Assembly: GCA_947034885.2 (NCBI GenBank) | Contig: OX344753.2 | Location: 14,570,001 to 14,634,000 of the forward strand | DNA from: Thuidium tamariscinum | Taxonomy: Eukaryota > Streptophyta > Bryopsida > Hypnales > Thuidiaceae | Direction: 5' to 3' | Length of the DNA stretch: 64,000 bases | Part shown: positions 34,248 to 43,834 of the stretch, piece after piece | Layout: every line of letters starts with the position of its first letter | How positions within the stretch are numbered: the first letter of the stretch is position 1 | Notes under the pieces: model-generated | Told to the model about the DNA's origin: nothing | The model's input: only the letters and a program-made list of their open reading frames with translations | Databases searched by the model: none | Translations under genes and position numbers: made by a program

Positions 34248-34559
34248 CTAGGAAATTTTTCCCATGTGTCATACAAACAAAATGCCTTTTTAGCATGGGA
34301 GAGAACCATTGCCTTGTTAGACAATGTTCACAACAAACCCTTCTTTATCATCTGCAAATGTACTAGCCAAACCTATGTACATGTGTATGTATGTGTGTGT
34401 GTGCTCGTGTGTGAGAATAGGTATGAATCTGGAATCTCAATAATGCTTGTTGCACTCTAGGTTTTCATTGTACAAGTGAAATAATTGGATGACATTTCTT
34501 CAAGATGAAACTATAATACATTTTGTAATAAGAATCATGAGAGGGGTTGTGATGGGGAT
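34248..34559. other. no gene recognised; short GT-rich tract
   Basis: A (TG)n-like tract lies at 34377-34414 (TATGTATGTGTGTGTGTG). A 64-codon frame overlaps it and is not convincing. Confidence 0.45.
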
Positions 34560-35170
34560 TGTGTTGGGGGTACTAGTATTTTTTCAGTGATTTGTCATCA
34601 AATTGCACCGAAATAATGAACCCTGTACCAAGCCCTAAAAAAATAAACTTTTTTTGGATGAAATCACCAGAAAACTTCATATTACAATTTTTTTTGGGAT
34701 GAAACTGCCAAATATTGAATGAAAACAAAATTATGGATATATGATATGTGCCACTATGATGTTTTCTATCCAATACGTGGATGAATGTTGAACTTTGGAG
34801 CACCACTAAGGTAGAAGGCTCTTAAATGGAGCGGGTTCGAAAATGGTGCCCTACCTTAAATGTACAATATTGTTGCTTTTTCATAGCCTTCACTAGTGTA
34901 TTGTCAGTGTACATTGTAGCTAGGGCACCATTTTAGAACCCTATGTCCTTTCAACTTCAAAATTTGATAGCTAATTCCACAAAGCTCAAAAAAATATGAA
35001 ACGACTTGGGTTAGATGTCAATTCTATTTGTCTTTCAAGGAAAATTTAATGAAAAATATTTATAAGAGTTTTACCTCCCTAAAATTTTGTTTCAGCCCTT
35101 AGATGGTCCATTATATGACCTCTTACCTTATAACATTTAATACCGCCACTTTGGCACTTCATAAAAAAGT
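34560..35170. repeat. family R repeat, copy, split by a family A MITE
   Basis: 'CAAATTGCACCGAAATAATG', 'GGATGAAATCACCAGA' and 'GGATGAATGTTGAACTTTGG' align with 48115-48390 and 56500-56760. The tail 'CATTTAATACCGCCACTTTG' resumes after the A element at 34807-35130. Termini undefined. Confidence 0.55.
34807..35130. mobile_element. MITE family A, copy 4
   Basis: TAAGGTAGAAGGCTC at the left and TGACCTCTTACCTTA at the right, 324 bp. The interior has 'AATATGAAACGACTTGGGTT' then AGATGTC. TA borders on both sides. Confidence 0.8.
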
Positions 35171-35302
35171 GAAGGAAACAAAAATGGTTGGGGGATGAGA
35201 TGGATTTTGTGACAAGAGCCCGGACAGGGGTTGTGACGGGGTGTTGTGACGGGGGAGTATGATGGAATTTGTGACGAGAGCAATTGTGACGGGGGTAGGC
35301 TA
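35171..35302. repeat. short degenerate GTGACGGGGG repeat
   Basis: 'GTTGTGACGGGG' recurs about four times between 35200 and 35295, just outside the hAT element. Purpose unknown. Confidence 0.5.
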
Positions 35303-35310
35303 GTTCCCAC
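35303..35310. repeat. hAT target-site duplication, left (GTTCCCAC)
   Basis: The same eight bases occur at 47294-47301, directly outside the other terminus. An 8-bp duplication is diagnostic for hAT insertions. Confidence 0.9.
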
Positions 35311-36219
35311 CAGCGTTCCCAGAATATGTTTTGTATTATTTGCCGTATAGCTACTGGTCCAACATGGACATAGCTGCATTGGCGAAGTTTTTGTATACTG
35401 GTTGAACGTATCCCATAAATTCTAAGGAATTTTGTGGAAATTTAAATAAATTTTGGTGAAAGGTAGTTTGCGATATGTGCAAATTTGTGATGAATGTTTC
35501 AGGCTATTTTTCTTTCTTGAGATGGATGCAATTGCTCATTGCTCCACAATTTTTTAAAAGGATTGCTAAATTAAACCAATTCTCTTACTTCTTTATGAAA
35601 TTTTCATTTTGACTTGTAGTTTTCGATCCAAAGTTTCAAACAATCCAGACACATTCAAACAATCCAAATACATTCAAACAATCCAAAACTACAAGTGTTT
35701 ACTAATTGTTTCTCCAAAACAAACTCTGGATCACATCTAGGAAGAACATGTGCAGCTGCAGAAATCACACAATGGTGCGCTTCATAATAATATTGCCAAT
35801 TCCACAACAAATTTACAAACAGAGGTGCAGTGAGAAAATATAATTCCTACAAACCTCAAACTAAACCAAAACATGTAACAAAGTCATCATCTACCACTAC
35901 CAAGGGATTTGAACCCTATTTGAAAGAATCAAGTCTGCCCTACTGCAGTGATAGTGAACCTGCACAACACCACACAAACAACATTACATAAATAAGTCAG
36001 AAATTAAACAAAAGTTGTTGCGCCTTCAGCCTTCCACACCGGCCGTCTCTCCGTTGTGGCTGCTTGAAGTCCTCCTTGCACATGCTGCCACCACCAGGCC
36101 ATTCAAAAAATCAACTCTAGTGTCAAGGCAATAAAAAAACCTTGAGATTTAAATCTAGCTTAATCTCATGAAAACTAAAGGTGCTTAAAGGGAGAGGATA
36201 CTGTGAAGCTCGTCAAAAG

Positions 36220-36785
36220 TCACACATCGCCATGCCGCCCAACTTTCACAGCATTTTTCCATGAATTCACAGCCTCCCTGTAGGGAAAGTTCTCCAAGGT
36301 GTAGTACTTCTGACCAAACATTCGAACTACAAGGGGCAAATGTTTGTCAAGTCTGTTCCTGTGGCAAGACTTCAGAAACTTGAGTGTGGAAAAGCAACAC
36401 TCATCTTCCACAGAGCCAAGCACCAAACAGCAACCAATTTCTGCAAGTTTGAAGTATTCAGAGATAAGTTTCCTCAGGTGCCGTGATTGGGATAAGCTTC
36501 GCCACAGCAAGATAATTGGATTGATGTTCAAATTTGATGAACATGCTGCATCACAATTGGATTTCATGGTTGTTTTGAACAAACTTTGTTGATTGTCCAA
36601 GTTTGAACCCGAAAGCATCTCAGGCACGGTATAATCTGGTCCTCCGTCTTGCAAAGGTCTGCCTACATTCAACACCTTAGGGTAAGAGTAAAACTTTTTG
36701 AGAACTGCTAGGTGGTGACTGAAGGTCTCATCCGCCCTTGGTTGCTTCCAGTACTGGGGATAAATCACTCCAAACGCATCCAGCA
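36220..36785 (-). pseudogene. hAT transposase, C-terminal exon (hATC dimerisation domain)
   Basis: Minus-strand frame ending in TGA at 36220. The first residues are LDAFGVIYPQYW, and the end holds the conserved hATC block: 'SVEDECCFSTLKFLKS', 'RNRLDKHLPLVVRMF' and 'YYTLENFPYREAVNSW'. In family members I know, this C-terminal region mediates dimerisation of the transposase. The piece is open throughout and has no internal stop. It is cut at its upstream side by the CACTA element; the rest of the exon continues at 39822 in the same frame. The central part (roughly residues 30-70) is less conserved. Similar proteins are annotated in plants as 'zinc finger protein 862-like'. Function: part of a cut-and-paste transposase, now inactive. 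Confidence 0.85.
36783..36785. repeat. CACTA target-site duplication, left (GCA)
   Basis: Repeated at 39822-39824 immediately beyond the right terminus. Confidence 0.85.
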
Positions 36786-37003
36786 CACTAGTAGAAAATT
36801 ACATCCAAATCAACAAAAAATCAACAAAAACTTGTTGATTTGGGTACTGCATTGACCGTTTTTACAATTTTTTGTTGATTTGGACACGAGTTAACAAAAT
36901 GGCTAACAAATTTTTGTTGATTTGAGCACTAGTGAACAAAATGGTTTAACAAATTTTTGTTCATTTGAATAGTGCAACAACCAAATCAACACATTTTTGT
37001 TGA

Positions 37004-37470
37004 CTGTTTTTGGAGTGTTTGTGGACTGTTTTGGGGTTGTTTTGGGGTTGTTTTTGGACTGTTTTGGGGCTGTTTTTGGAGTGTTTTTGGGTTGTTTGTG
37101 GACTGTTTTGGGGCTATTTTTGGAGTGTTTTTGGGCTGTTTTCAGAATGTTTTTGGAATGTTCTTGAAATGTTTTTGGAATGTTTTTGGAATGTTCACGA
37201 AAAGTTTTTGAAATGTTTTTAGAATGTTGTTGAAATGTTTATGGAAAGTTTTTGAAATGTTTTTGGAATCTTTTTGGAATGATTTTGGAATGTTTTTGAA
37301 ATGTTTATGGAAAGTTCTTGATATGTTTTTAGAATCTTTTTAGAATGATTTTGGAAAGTTCTTGATATGTTTTTGGAATCTTTTTAGAATGATTTTGGAA
37401 TGTTCTTGAAATGTTTACGAAAATTCTTGAAATGTTTTTGGAATCTTTTTAGAATGGTTTTGGATTGGTT
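37004..37470. repeat. GTTTTTGGA(A/G)T minisatellite inside the CACTA element
   Basis: Tandem 10-15 bp words: 'GTTTTGGGG(T/C)TGTTTTTGG' in the first part, grading into 'AATGTTTTTGGAATG' in the second. The repeat opens frames of 79 and 70 codons full of Gly, Cys, Phe and Trp, which I read as a by-product. The gradient of variants indicates local amplification. Confidence 0.85.
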
Positions 37471-37839
37471 TTGGAATCGTTTAGAACATTTCAACAATTA
37501 TGAATTTAGAGTTCAAATTGTATTTTATTTTCAATTAGATTTTGAATTTGATTGGAGTTCTAATTACATTGAGAATGTAATTCAACTTTGATTCACATAA
37601 TTTGATTATATCAAATTTTTCAATCTTAAAATAATCAAATTTGAGTAGTTCAAAATTCAAATTGAACTACTAAAAAAATTTACTCAAATTTGAAGTATTA
37701 ACCTCTATACTCTTTCATATGTTAAGGCCTATAATTGCTTTTAAATATTAGTCTTTAAAGCAAGGTTGATATCTTCATTTCTATTTGTTTTTTCAACAAA
37801 ATTAACTAGATGATCTTGCTTGTACTTAATTTGACCTAT

Positions 37840-38665
37840 TAATCCCTCTTGAAATTGTGAAATAACAAATTTTAGCAATTACAAGATCATGATGTTCGGA
37901 TTTCAAAAAAGATAGTGTTCAATTCATCCCAAATGAATACATTTCATTTTTCCAACATTTTATACAAAAATTAATGTATATATCAATTCTACAATTTGCA
38001 ACTTCCTACCATATGCTGGAAAAATATGTTAGAGAATATGTATTAGAAATTGCAACAAATAATATTTCATATTCATGCTTGGAAAAAATAGTAAGTTGAC
38101 ATGAATTGAGAATTATTTAAAATATTCAATGAAAAGAATTGTAGTTATGAAACTAAAGATTTCCAAACCCAATGGTTGGAATGTACTAATGTACATGCCA
38201 TAATAAAGAATTTTCATCCTATTTTTCAAATTTTTTTGGAAAAATATTCAAAATTGCATTTACTAAAGAAATTTGAAGATTACTTTAGTGTAGAGATTCC
38301 ACTTTGAATTGCAAAGTGAAATTCTTCATAAGTTTCACCTCCCTAATCTATATAGAACGATTTGAAACTTTTCACAAGATTAATATTTTAGAAAATCAAT
38401 TTCAAATTCCTATTTATTTAAAAATTACATTCACATCTACCTAGTTTAGATGCACGCATAGCTCGAAAACCTATACACCATACAACAACTTTTTTATGAT
38501 TTAATCAAAAGTTATAAAAATTGTGAATCCTTCAAACTATCCCTGGATTACATGTTGTGTAATAATTTTAAGGGAAAAAAACCGGAAATTCAATTTCTAA
38601 ATACATAACCAAAAACATTAGCTATATTGTCAAAAAAGGCAACTTTGTTCTCTAGGGGTCTAAAT
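37840..38665. repeat. diverged family E-like segment inside the CACTA element
   Basis: 'CCAAACCCAATGGTTGGAAT', 'TTTGGAAAAATATTCAAAAT', 'AACAACTTTTTTATGATTTA' and 'TTCTCTAGGGGTCTAAATTC' follow the order of E copies elsewhere. No TTAA ends. Confidence 0.5.
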
Positions 38666-38960
38666 TCTAATTTTAAGTTTTTTAAATTATTCAAATTCTA
38701 AGTTCTTAAATATTTAAATTCTACAATAAGAATTTTCAAATTCTAATTTAGAACTATTGAAACTCTATGTTCTAAATTACAAAAAACTTAAATAAGAATT
38801 GTGACCAAATCATCTCCTAGTAAAATATTTGCCAAATATTCATAATATCTTTAATTAAATTTTTATCACTAAAATTTCATGTGGGAAAAGTTTAAACCAC
38901 CAAGTTTCACATTTATGTGCAATTAGAATATTTTTTATTAACTTACTAATTCACAATTCA

Positions 38961-39336
38961 GTGTTTTTCAACTCAGCAGACTTTGGAGGCTGTTTTCGCA
39001 TAGTAAAGTACTTTTTTTCGGAAAACTTTGGACTAAGAAAAGTTGTTAAATCAAGTTAACTTTCATCTCCAACAATCCGTTTGTGATTTGGAGTCTCCAA
39101 TTGAAAGTTATGGGCAAAATTCAGAGAGGGGTTGGAATGAAATTTTATTTTGACATTTGTAAACACTCTCTCTGAATTTTGCCCATAACTTTCAATTGGA
39201 GACTCCAAATCACAAACGGATTGTCGGAGATGAAAGTTAACTTGATTTAACAACTTTTCTTAGTTCAAAGTTTTCCGAAAAAAAGTACTTTACTATGCGA
39301 AAACAGCCTCCAAAGTCTGCTGAGTTGAAAAAACAC
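38961..39336. repeat. 376-bp near-perfect palindrome inside the CACTA element
   Basis: Arms of about 165-170 bp (38961-39128 and 39165-39336) around a loop of about 36 bp. They are almost identical, for example 'GAGTCTCCAATTGAAAGTTA' against 'TAACTTTCAATTGGAGACTC'. The outer ends GTGTTTTTCAACTCAGCAG and CTGCTGAGTTGAAAAAACAC do not match CACTA termini and no TSD is clear, so this may be a foldback of another family or a local inverted duplication. Confidence 0.85.
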
Positions 39337-39399
39337 ATCACAAAAGATTGGAAAAAGCAAATAAGTAGTAGTTTGTTCCACTTTATGTCAAGTGTACTT

Positions 39400-39575
39400 G
39401 TACATGGTGCAATGGTTTGAACTTTGCACCCCTAAGCAAGGGGTGCAAGGTTCAAACCCCCTTGCACTCACGCCTGTGTGGCGGGGTTGCCACCTGGGCG
39501 GCCTGCCCGCGTGGTGGGCTGCCGCTTGGCGGCCTTTCATTGGCCTATTTTGTTTTTATAATTTGAAAAAAAATT
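39400..39575 (+). mobile_element. tRNA-derived SINE
   Basis: A pol III box A (TGGTGCAATGG, 39405-39415) and box B (GGTTCAAACCC, 39449-39459) are spaced as in a tRNA gene. The sequence cannot fold into a full tRNA. It is followed by a GC-rich body (39480-39535) and a T/A-rich tail ending ATTTGAAAAAAAATTC. It is inserted in the CACTA element. A 72-codon frame across it is not a gene. Confidence 0.65.
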
Positions 39576-39821
39576 CAGAAATGATAAAAAAATTAACAAA
39601 TATCTGTTGAAATTGTTATCAAAATCAACAAGTTTTAGTTGAAATTTTGTCCAAATCAACAAGTTTTTGAACAAGTTTTTGTTGAATTTTGTCCAAATCA
39701 ACAAAAAGTCAACAAAAACTTGTTGGACAATGTCCAAATCAACACGTCTAAATTAACAAAAAATTAAATTGTCCAAATCAACACTTTTTGGTCAATTTGG
39801 ACGCTGATTTTTCTACTAGTG

Positions 39822-39949
39822 GCAGCTCTTGCTGTGGAAAACGCCTATCAAGCTCATCCGACAGGGACTGCGCAATTTCTGCCAAAATAGGAAGACTACA
39901 GTCAGTGAACATAGCTGGTTTTGGCCAATTGAGTTCAAAAACACAAATA
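39822..39949 (-). pseudogene. hAT transposase, start of the C-terminal exon
   Basis: Minus-strand frame reading NWPKPAMFTDCSLPILAEI, then AQSLSDELDRRFPQQELL at the junction with the CACTA element. This is the segment just upstream of the hATC domain. A 3' splice site could be 'TTTTCTTAG' (AG at 39950-39951) or the AG just before CTATGTTC (about 39924). The second keeps phase with the GCAG|GTGCGC donor at 40500, but its pyrimidine tract is poor. An in-frame TGA lies farther upstream, so an intron between about 39950 and 40500 is required. Confidence 0.7.
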
Positions 39950-40500
39950 CTAAGAAAAGGATCATGTACTCCATTTCTGAATCAGCCTACTATATCATGT
40001 CAAGAATTGGACCTAAACTTCATCAAAGAGAGTAACTTAATCTACCTAAAATCCAATCAGCTATTCTACACTGTGTACAAATAAACTGTGAATGCAAACA
40101 GAAAGTGGCATTGCGGCAGTGACCACCGAAAGCAAGACCAGGCCATCCGAAGAAGACAAATCAGTAAAGAAGCACAGGGAGAAAAGATCAAAGAGAAACT
40201 GAGAATCTGAAATCAGCTGCATCGTGAACACCTACTTTAGAACCTCATTTCAGCTGCTTAGAATGAAAACAACAAAGTAAGATTAAAAAAGGAAAAACAT
40301 AAGAAACAAAAATGGTATCAATAAATAAAACAATAAAAAAAATATGGAAAGTTAAGGTGCATCTTCATTTTTGAATTCATTTTAGCTGTACAAAGTTAAC
40401 ATAGCAAAGCAAGAATGGAAAGAAAAAAACAAGACAAAAAAATGGGATATATTAAAAGCAAAACATAACTAGACAAAAAAAATGGGTAACTGAAGCGCAC
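39950..40500 (-). other. probable intron of the hAT transposase
   Basis: On the minus strand, the donor GCAG|GTGCGC sits at 40499-40502 at the end of the central exon frame (...NIQRQFA). The stretch to 39950 is AT-rich and closed in all minus-strand frames. Acceptor uncertain (see the neighbouring exon). Confidence 0.55.
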
Positions 40501-41518
40501 CTGCAAACTGCCGCTGTATGTTGCTTTGAATTTGCAAAAATTCCTCTTCATTCACAAAGATGTGCTCTCCCGTAATCTTGCTATGGCATCGGGCAAAGAC
40601 GTTGGTGATGCTGTAGTTAAACAGCAAGTGAAAAACTCCACTATTATCAAGCGTCTCCCTCCACTCCAAAGGGATTTCAAAACATGAAAGAGAAACCAGT
40701 TCATTGTAATGACAAAACTCTGGTGTGGAGAAAGCGGTAGACGGATCTACAAACATCCGCGCCAAGTTTGATTGACAGATCTTGATGGACTGAAAGAAGT
40801 CACAAATAAAGATATCTTGTGATTGCGAAAGTTTAATCAAGCAGTGAACTACATTCACCATCGGAATGAAGCATGCCAACGATAAGAGAACCTCAATATC
40901 AGCCAAGAAATCGAAGTTCTTGCCTGCTGCAGCATTGGCTTTGGCAGACATGTCAATGCCCATTTTTACCAAGAGAGTCTTATACTTGGACATAATGCAT
41001 TGGGCTGGGCTCCACATCGAGATCCAACGAGTCTCTACGTTCCTCAACATCTTACTACCCTTAGTTTCCATGAGATCAGCAAGTTTTCACAGCTCAGTGT
41101 GCCGCTTGTGGCTACGACAAAAGTAAGTATATAGTGACTGAAACAAGGCCTCCAATCAAGAGATCATGGGATAGTTAGAGAGCGTTTCAACTACAAGGTT
41201 GATGCGATGACTCGCACAGCTCGCTCCTAGACAAAAAGGAGCCCATTTCTCATGAATCTGGGTTGACACCCCAGTTTTCGGTCCCTGAAACATGTTTACC
41301 CCATCTGCACCGAAAGAAACTACCTTCCCAGCGATTGCCTCACGGCTAAGTCTGCCCTCACCAACTAAAGCATGCATGATGACGTTTATCAAGTGATCTG
41401 CAGTTCCACTATTTGAAACAGAAGACAAATGGAGTAGGTTGTGAGCCCTCGAGATGGCACTCAGGACTCTGGGTCCATTTTTCGCGATTAAATAGCGAAA
41501 ATTAGCTAAATTATTCAA
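40501..41518 (-). pseudogene. hAT transposase, central exon (RNase-H-like core)
   Basis: One minus-strand frame runs through this piece, broken by two TGA codons at 41156-41158 and 41087-41089. Conserved blocks in order: 'VVSFGADGVNMFQGPKTGV' (second catalytic-Asp region), 'CASHRINLVVETLS' (the C..H motif of hAT transposases), 'LEALFQSLYTYFCRSHKRH' across the first stop, 'KMLRNVETRWISMWSPA', and 'LIKLSQSQDIFICDFFQSIK'. Both TGA codons could have come from CGA by C-to-T change. The upstream edge near 41475 abuts the putative LTR fossil; the acceptor-like TTTAG before CTAATTTTCGC may mark the exon start. In ZNF862-like proteins this core performs DNA cleavage and strand transfer. Confidence 0.85.
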
Positions 41519-43012
41519 GCAAAAGACATAGAAGGAGTATTGAAGGAGTTTTGGTGTCAGTCTGTGCCAAAATGGTGGAAAACCAACTTAGAAGGTGGAA
41601 AATTCCTAATCCTAGAAATTTGAATCATTCTAAGTCTCCAAAGCAAGTTTATGTGAAGATTTAGTAATTCCGAGAGAAATAAGGAATTGAGGGTTAGTTA
41701 GTCCTAGTGTCTGTCTGTGCAAAGTCAAACTTTTAAGGATGCACATGACATGCTGACTAAGCTAAAAGAGTCTACTACGAGCCTAGAGGAGTTACCAAGG
41801 CGTAAATTCAATTTTGGAACAAATTGGATTTAAAAGTAAAATCACTGCAAATGACTAGGAGAATTCGAGCTTCACGAGATAAAAGATGGAGGATTGGAGA
41901 TTTAAGACTACAGAGAGGTGTTCCAAGGGTAGGGGCATGCCAGGAGCGAACAAGAATCAAACAATTGTCTAAGATTCCCGGGCATCGGGAATTAAATTGT
42001 CCAATTGGGCAAAGTAATTCCAAATTACTAAAATTAGAATAGTGCAAGGTTGCGTGGAACTTGCACTAAGAGTCTAGGAGTGCCCTAGATGTTACCCAAT
42101 TTATTTCGTATTTTTCCGAAATTCCACGTTGACTCCATGGGAAGTCAACTACACATAGAAATGTTTGTAAATTCATAGAAATTATGTATGATGCGGTAAA
42201 ATCTCACTAAAAATTAGGATAGGTTTCTGTGTTCTTAATAAGCGCCCGGTCAAATTTGAAGACATTCCGACATTCTCAACTACCAGAACCGGCATCGACA
42301 TCGAATTTCACTGGAATTTACAAGTTGGCGGCGGGTTGACTGGCGTATCAGGAGCGAATGATGTCCGATTGTCACAAATAAGGGGTCATTCCTTACTCTC
42401 ACGGACATTCCTAACAACCCTAGCCTGACAGATTCATCAAAATGCGCAAATCCTAGAAGTTAGATTTTTGACTTTTAATTGGAGTTACCGTAATTCCAAT
42501 TTGGGCACGCAAACGGCCTAGGAGTGAGGGGTAAAGGGCCTCATAGGCTATTTGGGGTCTTTTGAAGACAATGGCGCAGACGGTTTTCCGTTTCGAGTTG
42601 TTCCCTAAAAGATAGAGAGGGTCAGCTCTTAGTTTGACTTTTTAATCGTTAATTGCAGTTAATTAGAAGTGATTTTGGAAATATCTCTTGGAAAATCAAA
42701 GATTGAATTTGGTCAAGATCTCTTTCTTGCGTAAAAAGCCATCTTTGGGTTAAAGAAAGACAATTTTCAAAATAACTTTTGGTTAATTTGCAAAATATCT
42801 ACGTAAATTAGGGTTAATTCCAAAATATTTTGGGTTAAGATCTTGGATTTGATTTGGTCAAGATTTCATTAGCCAAATGGGGATGTTTTTAGAAATTTCC
42901 ACCATTAAACAAATATTATTTTGGAATTACATTAGGGTAGTTTAGGATAAGAAGTAACAAAGTGTTTTCACTGGCAATTACCGAGAGGGGCCCGACCATG
43001 GGTATATAAGGG

Positions 43013-43021
43013 CCCCCCTCG
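43013..43021 (+). promoter_or_regulatory. TATA-like box in the putative LTR
   Basis: TATATAAGG, in a locally GC-rich setting (GGGGCCCGACC before, GCCCCCCTCG after), is the best TATA box candidate in the window. Confidence 0.4.
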
Positions 43022-43618
43022 AGGTTACTAGTACCCTTATTTCTCACACCGACACTTTGTTCTTCTATTACTTGTGTCACCGACACGGTCGGGGCATTGC
43101 TTGGACCAAGGATTTTGGTCAAGTCTTGTTTATGTTTAGTTCTTCTCAAGTTTGAAGGCTTAGGGCCCCTTCAATTTTCATTTCTTTGTCACATACTCAA
43201 GAGGCAAGACCTCGACGCTTCCTTTGCCACTAATTCACGGAAATTTTGAGCATTGAGCACCAAAGTTCGGTTTAAACACTGTCATGTGTACCTCCTTTGG
43301 TTGCAAAATCCCAAAATATTAAGACATTTTAAGGATTTAAAGTGAAAGTTCGGTTAAACACTGTCATGTGTACCTCCTTTTGCGAATAAAACTCTTAAAA
43401 TACTATTCAACATTTTCACCGCGAAGCTTTGAACTTATAATACTCCAAAGTTGTAATCTTAAGAAACCTTGAATTAGGGGTTCAAAGGATTAATCACCAA
43501 GTGGGATTATTCCCCCACTCCTTGTTAAACATTGCCACATATTCTAGCATTGGAATTAAGATGTGTTAAACCCAAAAATTCAAAAGTACTTAAACCAAAA
43601 TCCAACTTAGTGTTGGAC

Positions 43619-43757
43619 TGAGCCAGCAGCTGGGCATACCAGAGCCAACAGCCTTGCGGAGAGAGCCAGCGGGCCGGGCGGACCAGAGCCAACAGCTGGG
43701 TAGAGAGAGCCAATAGCTAGGCGGACTAGAGCCAGCAACTGAGCGGACAGGGCCTAG
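43619..43757. repeat. minisatellite, unit about 20-25 bp (GAGCCAACAGCTGGG)
   Basis: Six to seven diverged copies of GAGCCA(A/G)CAGCTGGGC(G/A)GACCA. GC-rich, inside the putative LTR. Confidence 0.8.
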
Positions 43758-43834
43758 GCTGGACTTCACTCACACACACAAGTGAGATTATTGAAATATA
43801 AAATTTGATTTTTTAACAAAATCAAGGGTTGGCA

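Larger units (their letters stand above)
36786..39821. mobile_element. non-autonomous CACTA element, 3.04 kb, inserted in the hAT transposase
   Basis: CACTAGTAGAAAATTACATC at the left, GATTTTTCTACTAGTG at the right, flanked by GCA. Both subterminal regions are packed with direct and inverted copies of CCAAATCAACAA/TTGTTGATTTGG (36808-37000 and 39610-39795), as expected for transposase-binding sites in CACTA elements. There is no transposase frame. The interior is a patchwork: a GTTTTTGGA minisatellite (37004-37470), a family E-like segment (about 37840-38665), a 376-bp palindrome (38961-39336) and a tRNA-derived SINE (about 39400-39575). It must have been mobilised by a CACTA transposase encoded elsewhere. 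Confidence 0.92.
41555..43834 (+). mobile_element. putative long terminal repeat of an LTR retrotransposon fossil
   Basis: Starts TGTCAG and ends TTGGCA (TG...CA). A promoter-like TATATAAGG lies at 43013. Two bases beyond the end is TGGCGCTACACCCACC (43837-43852), which could be a tRNA primer-binding site. Composition is clearly less AT-rich than the neighbourhood. Within it are a local duplication (about 43264 and 43351, 'AACACTGTCATGTGTACCTC') and a minisatellite (43619-43757). About 2.3 kb, the length of LTRs in some plant Ty3-type elements. No second LTR was found in the window, so the call is tentative. The element is incomplete. Confidence 0.4.

Noticed and set aside
37010-37222. 70-79 codon frames rich in Gly, Cys, Phe and Trp as a possible small secreted or membrane protein
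   Set aside because: They are the translation of a GTTTTTGGA minisatellite; two frames are open at once and no start context or domain is seen.
39401-39470. A tRNA gene
   Set aside because: A and B boxes are present but acceptor and anticodon stems do not pair; better explained as a SINE head.
39392-39610. 72-codon plus-strand frame
   Set aside because: It covers a tRNA-derived SINE whose A and B boxes explain the conserved part.
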